From NCBI RefSeq assembly GCF_039540975.1, contig NZ_BAABFL010000135.1, positions 1 through 64,000 of the forward strand: a stretch of 64,000 nt of DNA, given 5' to 3'. The position numbers and the translations under genes were made by a program. Shown here piece after piece: positions 9,301 through 16,677 of the stretch. The notes beneath the pieces are model-generated. The model ran no database searches. It had not been told where the DNA came from and worked only from the letters and a program-made list of their open reading frames with translations. Positions within the stretch are counted from its first letter, which is position 1. Every line of letters starts with the position of its first letter. This DNA comes from Kistimonas scapharcae (lineage in GTDB: Bacteria > Pseudomonadota > Gammaproteobacteria > Pseudomonadales > Endozoicomonadaceae).

Positions 9301-12213
9301 ATAGATGTCCTGACCTTCGGGCTCGACTGCTGCACTCGGCTTAAACAGGATATCCGGGTTAATAGACTGGCCCTCCAGCTCCACATCCAGCTTCGCCTTA
9401 CCGCCATTTTCCCAATAGATCAGCTCGACAGGATAGAGCCCGTCGCGGTCGACGTGGAAATCACCGCTGCCCTTGTTATCACGACTGTAAGGTCGGTTAC
9501 CGTCGTACCGACTGATATCCCGGCCACCGACACGCAGGACAAAACCGTCATCGGACCCGACAGAGAAATGATGGTCCCCGGCTTTCAGGTCAATGTAACC
9601 GCTGAAACGGAACGCCATGGTATGCAGATGGGCATCCGGGTTGCCAAACAGGGTATGACTGTCTTCTACGCCCAGAAAGTCTGACAGGGTATGCCTGCCA
9701 TGGTCTGTGTAGCTGAAGGTTGTTGCGGTGAAAAAACTGTCCGGCTCCTGATGGGTCAGGGCTTCAATATCCGACAGTTTGCTCAGGGCTGCGCCGGTAT
9801 CATAGACCTCGGCCAGCAAACCGCCCTGCCTGACGGCAACCGGTTGTCCCCTGACATCGGTAATAACGGGATAATCTTCACTGCCATCCACGTCCGTCGC
9901 CATGATCTGTTTGTCCGTGATGGCAGCAATACCGGTCTGGGTACCGGCTTTTTCTATCACCGTCAGCTCGCCCCCCCTGGCGACCGGCCGATCATTGACA
10001 GGGATGGCCCCCAGCCCCAGGGTTCCGTAAGCCCGGTTCGGACCGCCATCCCCAACGGAGAACTCGAAGCTGCTGACATGATCCTCACTGCCGTCATGCA
10101 CAAAGCGAACACAATTGGAGTTAATATTCTGCTGGGTAAAATAACCGTAAGACTTGATGTCATTCAGTTGCTCACCACAGGCATGGCCGCCAATGAGGTT
10201 CTTGCCCACTTCAACCCATTTCACACCATCGTAAACCTGCAGCTCGCCATTGGGGGGTAACCGGGTCACGGTAAAGAGGACTTCCGAAGGCGGTGTTTCT
10301 TCCGTGCCATCCTTGCTGATCATGCTGTAGTTAAGATTCACATTGGTGATCAGCGCTTCGCCCCCTTCAATGGTCATGACCGGCTTGGGCGCACCCTCGT
10401 TATTGTTCACGGGAAAGGTCGGTTTCAACTCTTCCAACCCGTCCTCGGGTAACAATCCTTCACAGGGTTTGGTTGAAGGTTCCGGAATCTGAATGGTAAA
10501 GCGGTTATCAGTGGCTATCGGTTGCCCCTCACCGTGGCGTACACCGCCCTCCTCACCGGGATTCGGCCAGGCCTTGAGCGTGGAGTCACGCACACTGAAC
10601 ATAAAGGTATCGGTGACACTCCCTGACACATTGGCGGTTTGAAGGTAACTGACCTCCCCTTCGTCGATCTGCTTCTGCGTAAACCTTGCGCCAACCGACA
10701 CCTCTTTTGGGGTACCGCCGATATTGACGACAACAAGGCCGTATACTGGTGAACTTTCGAGGGTATACACCAGCTCCGAGGGACGATTATCGATATCCTC
10801 TGAACGCAGGTGGTCACGATCAATACGGGTAGCACTGCAGGGTGTGACCGTTATCGGATGATTCGTCACCAGAACCGGGTCATCATCGACGGGCAGAATA
10901 TCAAGCTCAATGGTTTGAGTGGCTGTCAGCTTGCCCGCATCACCGGTGCCACCACCCGCATCCGTGACTGCCAATGTAAACGACAAGTCACCATTGTTTC
11001 CGGTTTCCCCGCCATTATGCTCATACGCGACCTTGCCCAGCAGGTCTGCGGTAAACATACTACCGACGGTCAGTTCAGTATCTCCGGCACCGAACACACC
11101 ATCACCATCATTATCCAGAAACAACCTGCCCTCACTGGCTAACCCTGCCGACACCCCTGTGACGCTGACCTGCACGTTTTCAGGCGCATCCGCATGACTG
11201 ATTTCAGAATCCTGTAAGGACAACCCTAGATCCTTTCCCTGGCCTTCAAACAGGGTGTTATCACCGACACTGATCGCCGGCGGCAGGTTTTTCGGCTGCA
11301 GATCAATAATGACATCGCCATCATCCGACGTTCCGGCACCATCAAAAACCGTGACACGGAACTGATCGGTTTCTCCTGCCGACACATCCTGACCGTTATG
11401 GGTATACACCAGCTTATCGAGCTGATCGTAGGAAAAGGTGGTGCCCACCACCATCCGATTCCCCTTGAAGGTCAATTGCCCTTCAAGGGGCAGGCTGTCA
11501 ATACGCACGGTCATCTGCTGCAGGAGCTGGTCACCGGTATCAATATCCGGATCACGCAACCCGAACTGGTCTGCCGCAAAGGTAACTGTCCCGCCCTCCT
11601 GGGCTGATAGATGAATATCATCGGAAATCGTTACCGGGTCGTTCACCGGGCGAACCATGATATCGACCGCCAGGGGGTCACTGGAATCACCGCTGTCATC
11701 CGTTGCCTGGAAGGTCAGGGTCATGGTGCCATTGAAATGGCCTGCGGGCAGAATCGTCATTCCCGTCAACGCATGGTTCAGCGCAGCTGAGGTGCCGACC
11801 AGAGTGAGTCCATCCGCATTCGGGGTCACGGTCACATCCGTCGAATCCCCCAGGGTCAAGATACGGTCCAGACTTCCCGGGTCGACCTTGGGATTGTTAT
11901 CAGCAACCCGGATGGTCAGGCTAAGCACCTCTTCCGCCACGGGGTGCGAGACACTGATACCATCAATCACCAGAGGTGTTGTGGCATCCTCCTGCATTTT
12001 CCGGGAAGAGGATCCTGCATCGGCTATTTCAGGCGCCTTCGTCTCAGCAACGCTGCGTAGCAGCCTGTCTACCACCTCCAGGTAATCGGTATCCGTCAGG
12101 TTGATATCGTGATGTTCAACCGGAGAGGGTGACGTATCCGCCAGCGTGGCAAGACCGGCCGCATCAAGTAAAACCCGGGGTTCCAGCGCCTGCAACAGGA
12201 ATCGCATAGCCAT
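3322..12213 (-). CDS. Giant LEPR-XLL cadherin-like/PA14 surface adhesin
   Basis: 2963 residues from ATG 12213; a GTG 12 bases upstream is possible, but 12213 gives the same start-to-motif distance as the paralogue at 73-1569. Domains in order: LEPR-XLL motif (about 8-18); several ~100-residue cadherin-like/CSPG-like repeats, one with a DNDGDG acidic loop near residue 370; two tandem PA14-like domains (about 800-940 and 985-1155), each with GSDDGF and a YWENGG strand; about twelve more cadherin-like repeats; two VCBS-like repeats (about 2460-2720); a dystroglycan-type cadherin-like domain (about 2775-2880); and an acidic Ser-rich tail. I see no RTX nonapeptides and no classical signal peptide. 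PA14 domains in other adhesins bind glycans, and cadherin-like repeats form Ca-stiffened stalks, so a secreted or surface adhesin is likely. Export route is inferred from the adjacent TolC-family gene. Confidence 0.88.
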   Translation of the reverse strand: MAMRFLLQALEPRVLLDAAGLATLADTSPSPVEHHDINLTDTDYLEVVDRLLRSVAETKAPEIADAGSSSRKMQEDATTPLVIDGISVSHPVAEEVLSLTIRVADNNPKVDPGSLDRILTLGDSTDVTVTPNADGLTLVGTSAALNHALTGMTILPAGHFNGTMTLTFQATDDSGDSSDPLAVDIMVRPVNDPVTISDDIHLSAQEGGTVTFAADQFGLRDPDIDTGDQLLQQMTVRIDSLPLEGQLTFKGNRMVVGTTFSYDQLDKLVYTHNGQDVSAGETDQFRVTVFDGAGTSDDGDVIIDLQPKNLPPAISVGDNTLFEGQGKDLGLSLQDSEISHADAPENVQVSVTGVSAGLASEGRLFLDNDGDGVFGAGDTELTVGSMFTADLLGKVAYEHNGGETGNNGDLSFTLAVTDAGGGTGDAGKLTATQTIELDILPVDDDPVLVTNHPITVTPCSATRIDRDHLRSEDIDNRPSELVYTLESSPVYGLVVVNIGGTPKEVSVGARFTQKQIDEGEVSYLQTANVSGSVTDTFMFSVRDSTLKAWPNPGEEGGVRHGEGQPIATDNRFTIQIPEPSTKPCEGLLPEDGLEELKPTFPVNNNEGAPKPVMTIEGGEALITNVNLNYSMISKDGTEETPPSEVLFTVTRLPPNGELQVYDGVKWVEVGKNLIGGHACGEQLNDIKSYGYFTQQNINSNCVRFVHDGSEDHVSSFEFSVGDGGPNRAYGTLGLGAIPVNDRPVARGGELTVIEKAGTQTGIAAITDKQIMATDVDGSEDYPVITDVRGQPVAVRQGGLLAEVYDTGAALSKLSDIEALTHQEPDSFFTATTFSYTDHGRHTLSDFLGVEDSHTLFGNPDAHLHTMAFRFSGYIDLKAGDHHFSVGSDDGFVLRVGGRDISRYDGNRPYSRDNKGSGDFHVDRDGLYPVELIYWENGGKAKLDVELEGQSINPDILFKPSAAVEPEGQDIYQSLTDVDGRSISVCRGGLLGEVFDTGGSLLGDWIETLASLNSIASAERLMSEPPDGVFKASSFHYTDQGRHNLQDFLGTTDAQSLRGGNKQAALTTMAFHFRGYIDLFAGEHQFDIGSDDGFRLNIDGQTVSQHDGNRAYAKSQGTFTAAKAGLYPIDLVYWENGGDARLTVEMDGKALDPDRLHALPFPVEQKGRDTDSVGYIEGLPDDLWFKIRDLPRQGVLEYWDGSAWAAVTTTQWFSAERVKTAAGGYDSGLRYRHSGKDQPVNLSDSFVFDVRDDLGKPVTPFDVRDSISPPSSSHLSNPATVTIWVAPWNDPPLIPTTPDAPDINGQDMFGQDATAINHTLVLAEGETGVISAQQHLHAIDSDNNENQLRYRLRESVSHGQLMRGSRVLEAGDVFTQADINRGLISYKHDGNEDHRDQFRFVVSDGLAESPLSTFAIDIIPRNDFVTLNAPKQVDGRGSATIDLRGKILVEDVDLAAIDTGETDQLTLFLRLTLKGESALYDEANLHLDKPAGLFLFERGNDSPSIGMTGTLADIQTALGSLILRIDDTAGDRGDKDAILQLHVTADDRLYQNGELVQPDQMANGGRVNENGTPVNESNNTVSRAIDILVSTENDPPVITAPQQISAREDEPFTFTGDNAVSISDPDAFGSAVNVTLTVEHGKLKVEGHHDSAIALSDSLSKINRLLANLEYQGNQDYNGPDQLTIVVDDQGYHGDQPAKTDSQTIAIDVIPVNDPPVLAVPGVQTLGTSTSLIFSPANGNPITVDEPADKPYPSFTDQIEVTLTLDDASGQLNLSASSGVTITDGAEGTAAMTFRGTLAKANAALNGLRYTPSAANLDRTVILTVNVDDLDNGQNNPLRVVSDQILINVSAVNDPAWVTVADEKVTINEDSPWGPLTTITVFDVDDFGGEMALTIHAASGALKVDSAYASMVTETAPYLITLTGTKDNINKALTTLQYRPAPNLHAALNVRLIVDDKGHTGLPGEASKEVSFVIDVRSVNDAPVASGSAQIPAVLEDTQAANIYGSSLISLLRGNYDDAVDDWFPQMHATPLTYVAFIGNLSNAQQGTWQVGDGAGRWLDIPAGLNNQQAFLARSDHLLRFVPATDFHGVPGHLEVRLGDGSVPDLAMSTASSDLKNPETTGGVGRTGVWSVSVVTIDTRVTSVNDRPSAASGARLAAVAEDHKNPPGERVDNLFRPVYSDDIDNQTAIAGGEKADTPMGGIAVVGNAATPSEGLWQYTTGSGWQTIPVVSDQQAQLLPNEAKLRFLPATDFNGEPGVLSVRLSDQPVVSNRRDISGALGPTDQWSLLTSLKTKVIAVNDAPVLTGFGGTVIYTEGRDLGVPVILASSGAVSDVELILRGEDDFESATLVVQRAGGANSQDQFDFDFTGKGLVLSGLQIVESTAGAVADVTNNRGGRLAIEFLKPANKAIVDKIIQSITFANTDDSLAAGMTQNIAINFHFDDGNDPAALPQGTGVRETTVSVTVRMVGTNDPPIARDDVNTCTADSALAVEFHEGVLVNDSDPDIGDQLSVISVAGRDMSGQAVSVNEGQLVKGDNGGFFVINADGSYQFDPVGDFSYLSKGESAETAVIYTISDSQGLNAQASLTITVTMGDKPPDPPHPFGKVIAIDNLGTVTRDRVLSAIGNVITDDDGFGVDIGSGRLHVFEVNNCSLCIGQFIQGDYGRLKVTWNGDYVYELDNDSADVRAMLPGQRYTDQFTYTAGLSVGHSSVRDQAMLTISVIVPQDPYIPPYEKPTPVTPDRPDRDQENPFGQETAVIPGIGITLLRFPEDPRLNPLRLSALLPDQLVTEHLYRFAIPSGAFEHTDRSQQVRLEASLADGSGLPDYIQFDSENGVFVVNADAARALGVDHLDILVRGRDQTGNEAATTFAISFMQQAEAPAAADVETLDDLEAPAAGNPDDSSSAEERNSDLDKMHFPGDASYTPPSGSSFHGAGLDQQLRQAVMTTGFVFQRDQLLAHLSAGE

Positions 12214-12383
12214 GCCTGATAACACCTGACCACAGTGAACAACGACGCAATTGAATGCTCAGGAAAGCTGCCGTTATGAACGACAGAGTGAAAAGAACCA
12301 TCATATAACCCCTCCCAGCATAGAACCGGAATGCCTGAGTTGCACAATGGCCATGAAGGTTTCTATAGGGAGATAGTGTCGAT

Positions 12384-12983
12384 TTATTCCGTCCGCTGGA
12401 AAACCAGGAACTGGTTATTGGCTGGCATGGTGTGATCCGCCACCAGCAACATACCGGCATCCCCTGCCCAGGCGATCAGCTGTTCAATATCACGGATTCC
12501 CTGATGAGCCGCACGCTGCCTCAGCTGAAGATCAAACGCCGCATTGGAAGCACTGGTAAACTGCCCGTCATACTTAAAGGGGCCATAGAGAAACAGGTAA
12601 CCTTTGGCGGGTAATTGCCGACCGGCGCCCTGAAACAACCGTTCAACCGCGTCTGATGGCATGATATGCGTCGTGTTAGCGGTAAAGATATGATCAACCG
12701 CCAGACCTTCTGGCCAGGGCTGACTGACATCCAGCACCAGGGATTCCATGAGATTGGCCAGACCGCTCTGCTGACGCCAGGCTTCAACGCCTGACAGATT
12801 GGCTGACAATTCGGTGGGTATCCATGTCACATGGGGCAGATGGCTGGCAAAGTGCACGGCATGCTGGCCGGTGCCACTGCCTATCTCAAGCACGGTCGAG
12901 GGTGCCGTGAGGTATTTATCCAGCTGTGTCAGGATCGGCTCGCGATTACGGTGTGTTGCCGGGGCATCCGGTAAAGAAGACAT
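12384..12983 (-). CDS. DUF938 family SAM-dependent methyltransferase-like protein
   Basis: 199 residues, the usual length of the DUF938 family. The N-terminal NREPIL block and the motif VLEIGSGTGQHAVHFA (about 33-48) are the family signature; the second is motif I of the Rossmann methyltransferase fold and binds S-adenosylmethionine. NTTHIM (about 104-109) and the FLYGPFKYDG strand (about 132-141) are also typical. The substrate is unknown; the protein should be cytoplasmic. The gene is monocistronic in appearance, divergent from the membrane protein gene at 13212 and 170 bases upstream of the adhesin start on the same strand. Confidence 0.85.
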   Translation of the reverse strand: MSSLPDAPATHRNREPILTQLDKYLTAPSTVLEIGSGTGQHAVHFASHLPHVTWIPTELSANLSGVEAWRQQSGLANLMESLVLDVSQPWPEGLAVDHIFTANTTHIMPSDAVERLFQGAGRQLPAKGYLFLYGPFKYDGQFTSASNAAFDLQLRQRAAHQGIRDIEQLIAWAGDAGMLLVADHTMPANNQFLVFQRTE

Positions 12984-13211
12984 AAACCTGCCACTCGTAT
13001 CGTTGTCTGGACAGGATGACTACTAACGCCTGATCAGACCAAGGTATAAGCCATAGCGTTATACACCATAACCAACGAAAGCGGCTGGACCGGCGACAGC
13101 CATTGTCAGTCAAGCCGACAAAAATCAATAAATAATATACAGCCTTCAGGAAACTAAACGATACATTGCGTTGTCATAGCTAATAACCATAATTGTTAAG
13201 GTAAATTCTCG

Positions 13212-14918
13212 ATGGCAACCGCTGCGTCATTATCCTCAAACCCCAATACTCAAGCCTATTTTGGATATCATGATGCACCGGCGGTGATTCCCTTTAACAG
13301 CCTTCCTGTGACCAGGATTGATGGGGCTATTGATCGCCTGTTAAGCCCGGAACAACTGCCACAGCCCAGAATAGCGCCTTTCCGGCAATTCGTGGATCGT
13401 ACAATTACTGCCGTTAAGCGACAGTTCGAGCCCGACAACCTGAAATACAACCTGAAATGTATAGGCATTGTTCTAGCTGCGATTGTAGTCCTGCTCGTAA
13501 TTAACGGACTGTTTGCCGGATTATTAACACCGCTTTTTCTATGTTTAGGTGAAGTAGGAATCTTGCTAGGTATTGAGTTTGCCTGTTTCCTGATTCCAAT
13601 ATCTTTGTTTTTATCAATCTGGGCAGCCATTCTCATTGGCCTCAGGATACATGATGTGCAACGCACCGCACCCGAGGGAGCGGGTGGGATCACAGCGGTA
13701 CCGTTAAGGGCCAGTCATCTCGACACCCCTATTCCGCATCGGTATACAAATGTAGAAATTAAGTTACTGTCCAATATCCGGGCACTACATACGGCTCTAC
13801 TTGAGATGCCTCAGAGATCCCAGTGGCCATTGTCGGACGATGACATTGCAAAACTTGCCCACATGATCAAGGAAGTTGACGATTTGTCAGCCCTCGCGTC
13901 TGGCAATCCAGAATATGATCGTGCACGATCAGACCTGATTGATTATTTAAATCAAAATAGAAACACCGCCCTTATGAATAGAATCAGAGGTTATGTCAAT
14001 AAAGAGGATAAGATAAAACTCCAACGTTTAAATGGCGCTTTATCCATAGAAGATACTACCGATCTGAATGATGTTTTGGAGCAATTAGCAGAAATGGTTC
14101 AAGAGTATCACCTGGAAGAAGGGATCCCTGACTATTTCAGGCACGAACTGACACAGATATCCGATCAGCTATCCAATAAACTCCCACCATTGCTGGAAAG
14201 CCTGAAAAAATATGTACCTGAAGGCGATTATCAAATCGTATTAAGCGGTGTTGATAATGACAGTCTTCAATTCATAAAAGCCCAAGAGGAAACAGACGAA
14301 ACGATCGCAGAAACTTCATATCAAGCGCTTGTCGACCAACTTCATTCAGTAGAGTTGATCTTTCGATTATTGAGTGCTTGCCCCCCGTCCCAAAAACCTG
14401 GCCAAACTGGCGAAATAGCAGCCATCTATACAAACCTCCGTTGCAAACTCACGGATACATTTGAAACATCCAATACCATGAAATTATGGGCGATTAGACC
14501 CATTATGCGAAAAGTGAAACGTTTCTGGGATGATCGCCCTGGCCCTGTAAAAATACCTGAGATCAGCTACGACGATATTACATGTCCAATATCCTTTGAA
14601 ACTTGGGAAGAGATGGCGTCAACAGTTGGGGAAGCCGGTCAGATTATACATTGTCCGACTTCCAATAGATTCTATTTCCGGGCCTCTTTAGAAAGTCACG
14701 CCGAACGAGCCGATAAACCTTATCCATTACCAATACTTGATTGCCCTACAACAAGGAAACCACTTCATATTCTGGACACATACCCACTGTCCGGCATGAT
14801 TAACCCTGAAGATTTCACGTTATCGGCCATACTGCCTGAGTCGCTTCCCATGCGTTTCATGCCTGCTGAAACGGACATATCACCGTTTGAGATGGCTCGA
14901 TTTCTCGTCAGCACCTGA
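13212..14918 (+). CDS. Unrecognised membrane protein with U-box-like C-terminal domain (first of a pair)
   Basis: 568 residues. No family recognised overall. Visible parts: a polar N-terminus of about 80 residues; a hydrophobic block at about 83-145 that can hold two membrane spans; a long charged helical stalk (about 165-440); and a C-terminal segment (about 452-525) beginning ITCPISFE and ending DCPTTRKPL. That spacing resembles a U-box E3-ligase fold (CHIP has ISFE near the start and DPVTRSPL near the end); only three Cys fall in it, too few for a zinc RING, which fits a U-box better. The resemblance is by eye and needs a profile search. The gene is visibly more AT-rich than its flanks, and the protein at 15060 repeats the same layout 141 bases downstream. 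A host-directed effector is one possibility; function is otherwise unknown. Confidence 0.7.
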   Translation: MATAASLSSNPNTQAYFGYHDAPAVIPFNSLPVTRIDGAIDRLLSPEQLPQPRIAPFRQFVDRTITAVKRQFEPDNLKYNLKCIGIVLAAIVVLLVINGLFAGLLTPLFLCLGEVGILLGIEFACFLIPISLFLSIWAAILIGLRIHDVQRTAPEGAGGITAVPLRASHLDTPIPHRYTNVEIKLLSNIRALHTALLEMPQRSQWPLSDDDIAKLAHMIKEVDDLSALASGNPEYDRARSDLIDYLNQNRNTALMNRIRGYVNKEDKIKLQRLNGALSIEDTTDLNDVLEQLAEMVQEYHLEEGIPDYFRHELTQISDQLSNKLPPLLESLKKYVPEGDYQIVLSGVDNDSLQFIKAQEETDETIAETSYQALVDQLHSVELIFRLLSACPPSQKPGQTGEIAAIYTNLRCKLTDTFETSNTMKLWAIRPIMRKVKRFWDDRPGPVKIPEISYDDITCPISFETWEEMASTVGEAGQIIHCPTSNRFYFRASLESHAERADKPYPLPILDCPTTRKPLHILDTYPLSGMINPEDFTLSAILPESLPMRFMPAETDISPFEMARFLVST

Positions 14919-15059
14919 TAAACACTCTGGATCAATGAAATGCGCTGTGAGTACAAGTCCCCCTGCTACGGCAGGCAAAAGATTGTGGAACTATCGGCAA
15001 TATGACGCATCTAAAAGCAATAAATCATTCGCCACCACTCCGCCCGGGATAATCACTGT

Positions 15060-16457
15060 ATGGAGCCCAGCGCAGAAACCAATCCCACCACATTACGCCC
15101 GGCTTTATCCGCCCAGGCACAGGCGTTAACCCGTAAACGATACGGCTATCTGATTACTCCGGCGATACAGCAAGCCGTACTTCATCATTTCTTACCGGAT
15201 TATTATCCGTTAAGAAGGTACACTCGAATACTGTCCGATTTTTTCATCACAATCCGGCATCGGATCCAAACTTATTTGTCCAATCCTGCCGTGCAAGACA
15301 AACTCCGCCTGGCCGGTATCACGGCACTGGCACTGCTTGCAGCCAGCACCGCCATTTTTTTAGTCTTTCTCGGACTGGGGGCGCTTTTACTCGATACACT
15401 GCTTATGGCCATGATATTTTCAGTGTGCTGTTCTATACCTGCACTGGTCATGGCTGCGATTTATATTCCCATAGGCCTGCGTGAAAGGTTCCCTTGTCGC
15501 CCTGACTCTGCCGAGCCTTCAGCCCCCCCCAGAGAACCGGATCCCCCCTTTGTACTTGCAAACCTTACAGCAGCATACGAAGCGGCAAGAACCTGCACTG
15601 ACGAAGATTTTGTACGTTTTACAGCACTCATTATTGAGTTATACACACTGCAGCAATATAACACCTTTGAGCCTTATCAGGAGGCGGCACGCTGGCTGCA
15701 AAACCGCCTCACTCAAACCCCGGATTTTGCAGGCAGGCTGCAGGAATACGGTGTTAATCAGGACAGAGATTACTTACTCAGCCTCAACAGTACACTTTCC
15801 ACAGATAAAATTGAAAAGCTGCTACATACCATCGGTAATGATCAAGCACACCTGACGGTTCGGGAAAAAGCCCAGCTAAACACTTACCTGGAAAACCAAT
15901 TAATCAGAAAAATGACGCATCTGGGCAGGAAGCTCAACCATCAGTTCGATGAAACATCGGTTACTGAGGAGAGTGGTCCTGCCCTGGATTCCCGCCTCGA
16001 CCACATATTCCAGCTCTGCCAGTGTATTGATCTATGTGATGCTGTGGGTAATAACAGCCAACGCCTGAGAGACGCCAGAAACCAAGGCGCCCAGTGTTAT
16101 CAAAGGCACTGCGCCCCCATTCGCTTACTCTGCCAGCAAAATGGCATTGACTGGGCCAAGGCTCCCCTCGCACAGGCTATTAATCAAAAACTTCCCCTCC
16201 ACTGCCCGGCCTTTCAACCCGAAGGACTGGCAGGGTTGGAAAGGTGTGCTGTTCCTGCGATTAACCTGGTTGATGGTGACCTTGTCGACTACGAGCAGCG
16301 ACCCGCTTACCTGCAAAGCCATCAGCGGAGTCCAGACAGCTGGGTCTCCCGTATTACCCATCAACCGTTTGTCTGTAAGGATATTGCACGCCTTGATCAG
16401 TTACTCCCTCTTGCACCATTCAGGGTAAATCGTTTACTCAATCGTACATATTCATGA
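15060..16457 (+). CDS. Unrecognised membrane protein, second of the pair, degenerate U-box-like end
   Basis: 465 residues. Same architecture as the protein at 13212: N-terminal polar region (about 1-80), one hydrophobic block with room for two spans (about 82-145), Pro-rich linker, helical region (about 165-375), and a C-terminal segment (about 378-450) with HCPAF near its start and SRITHQPFVC near its end, echoing the U-box-like pattern of the neighbour. Sequence identity to the neighbour is low, so the relation is architectural. Start ATG 15060 is preceded by a weak GGGA 11 bases upstream. The 141-base gap holds no convincing terminator, so the pair may be one transcription unit. No enzyme motif was recognised. 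Confidence 0.68.
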   Translation: MEPSAETNPTTLRPALSAQAQALTRKRYGYLITPAIQQAVLHHFLPDYYPLRRYTRILSDFFITIRHRIQTYLSNPAVQDKLRLAGITALALLAASTAIFLVFLGLGALLLDTLLMAMIFSVCCSIPALVMAAIYIPIGLRERFPCRPDSAEPSAPPREPDPPFVLANLTAAYEAARTCTDEDFVRFTALIIELYTLQQYNTFEPYQEAARWLQNRLTQTPDFAGRLQEYGVNQDRDYLLSLNSTLSTDKIEKLLHTIGNDQAHLTVREKAQLNTYLENQLIRKMTHLGRKLNHQFDETSVTEESGPALDSRLDHIFQLCQCIDLCDAVGNNSQRLRDARNQGAQCYQRHCAPIRLLCQQNGIDWAKAPLAQAINQKLPLHCPAFQPEGLAGLERCAVPAINLVDGDLVDYEQRPAYLQSHQRSPDSWVSRITHQPFVCKDIARLDQLLPLAPFRVNRLLNRTYS

Positions 16458-16677
16458 GTGTCACCACATGACGCACATGCACATCATGATTTACCGCGCT
16501 TAAACAGGCCGTTTAACCAGAAAAATGCATACTGACCCCGTCAATATATCGAGTTCCTATTACCAGTAACGCCCATTATTTCCACATCGTTTTAAGCAAA
16601 AAAGCATCTTTAAAGACGCCTCACACCTTCTCTACGATACTTAATTGATATTGATCTCATCAGTCAGGGACGACACG

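Noticed and set aside
3322..12213. Repetitive Asp/Gly-rich sequence in the giant gene considered as RTX repeats
   Set aside because: The GGxGxDxxx nonapeptide periodicity is absent; the Asp and Gly belong to cadherin-like domain loops.
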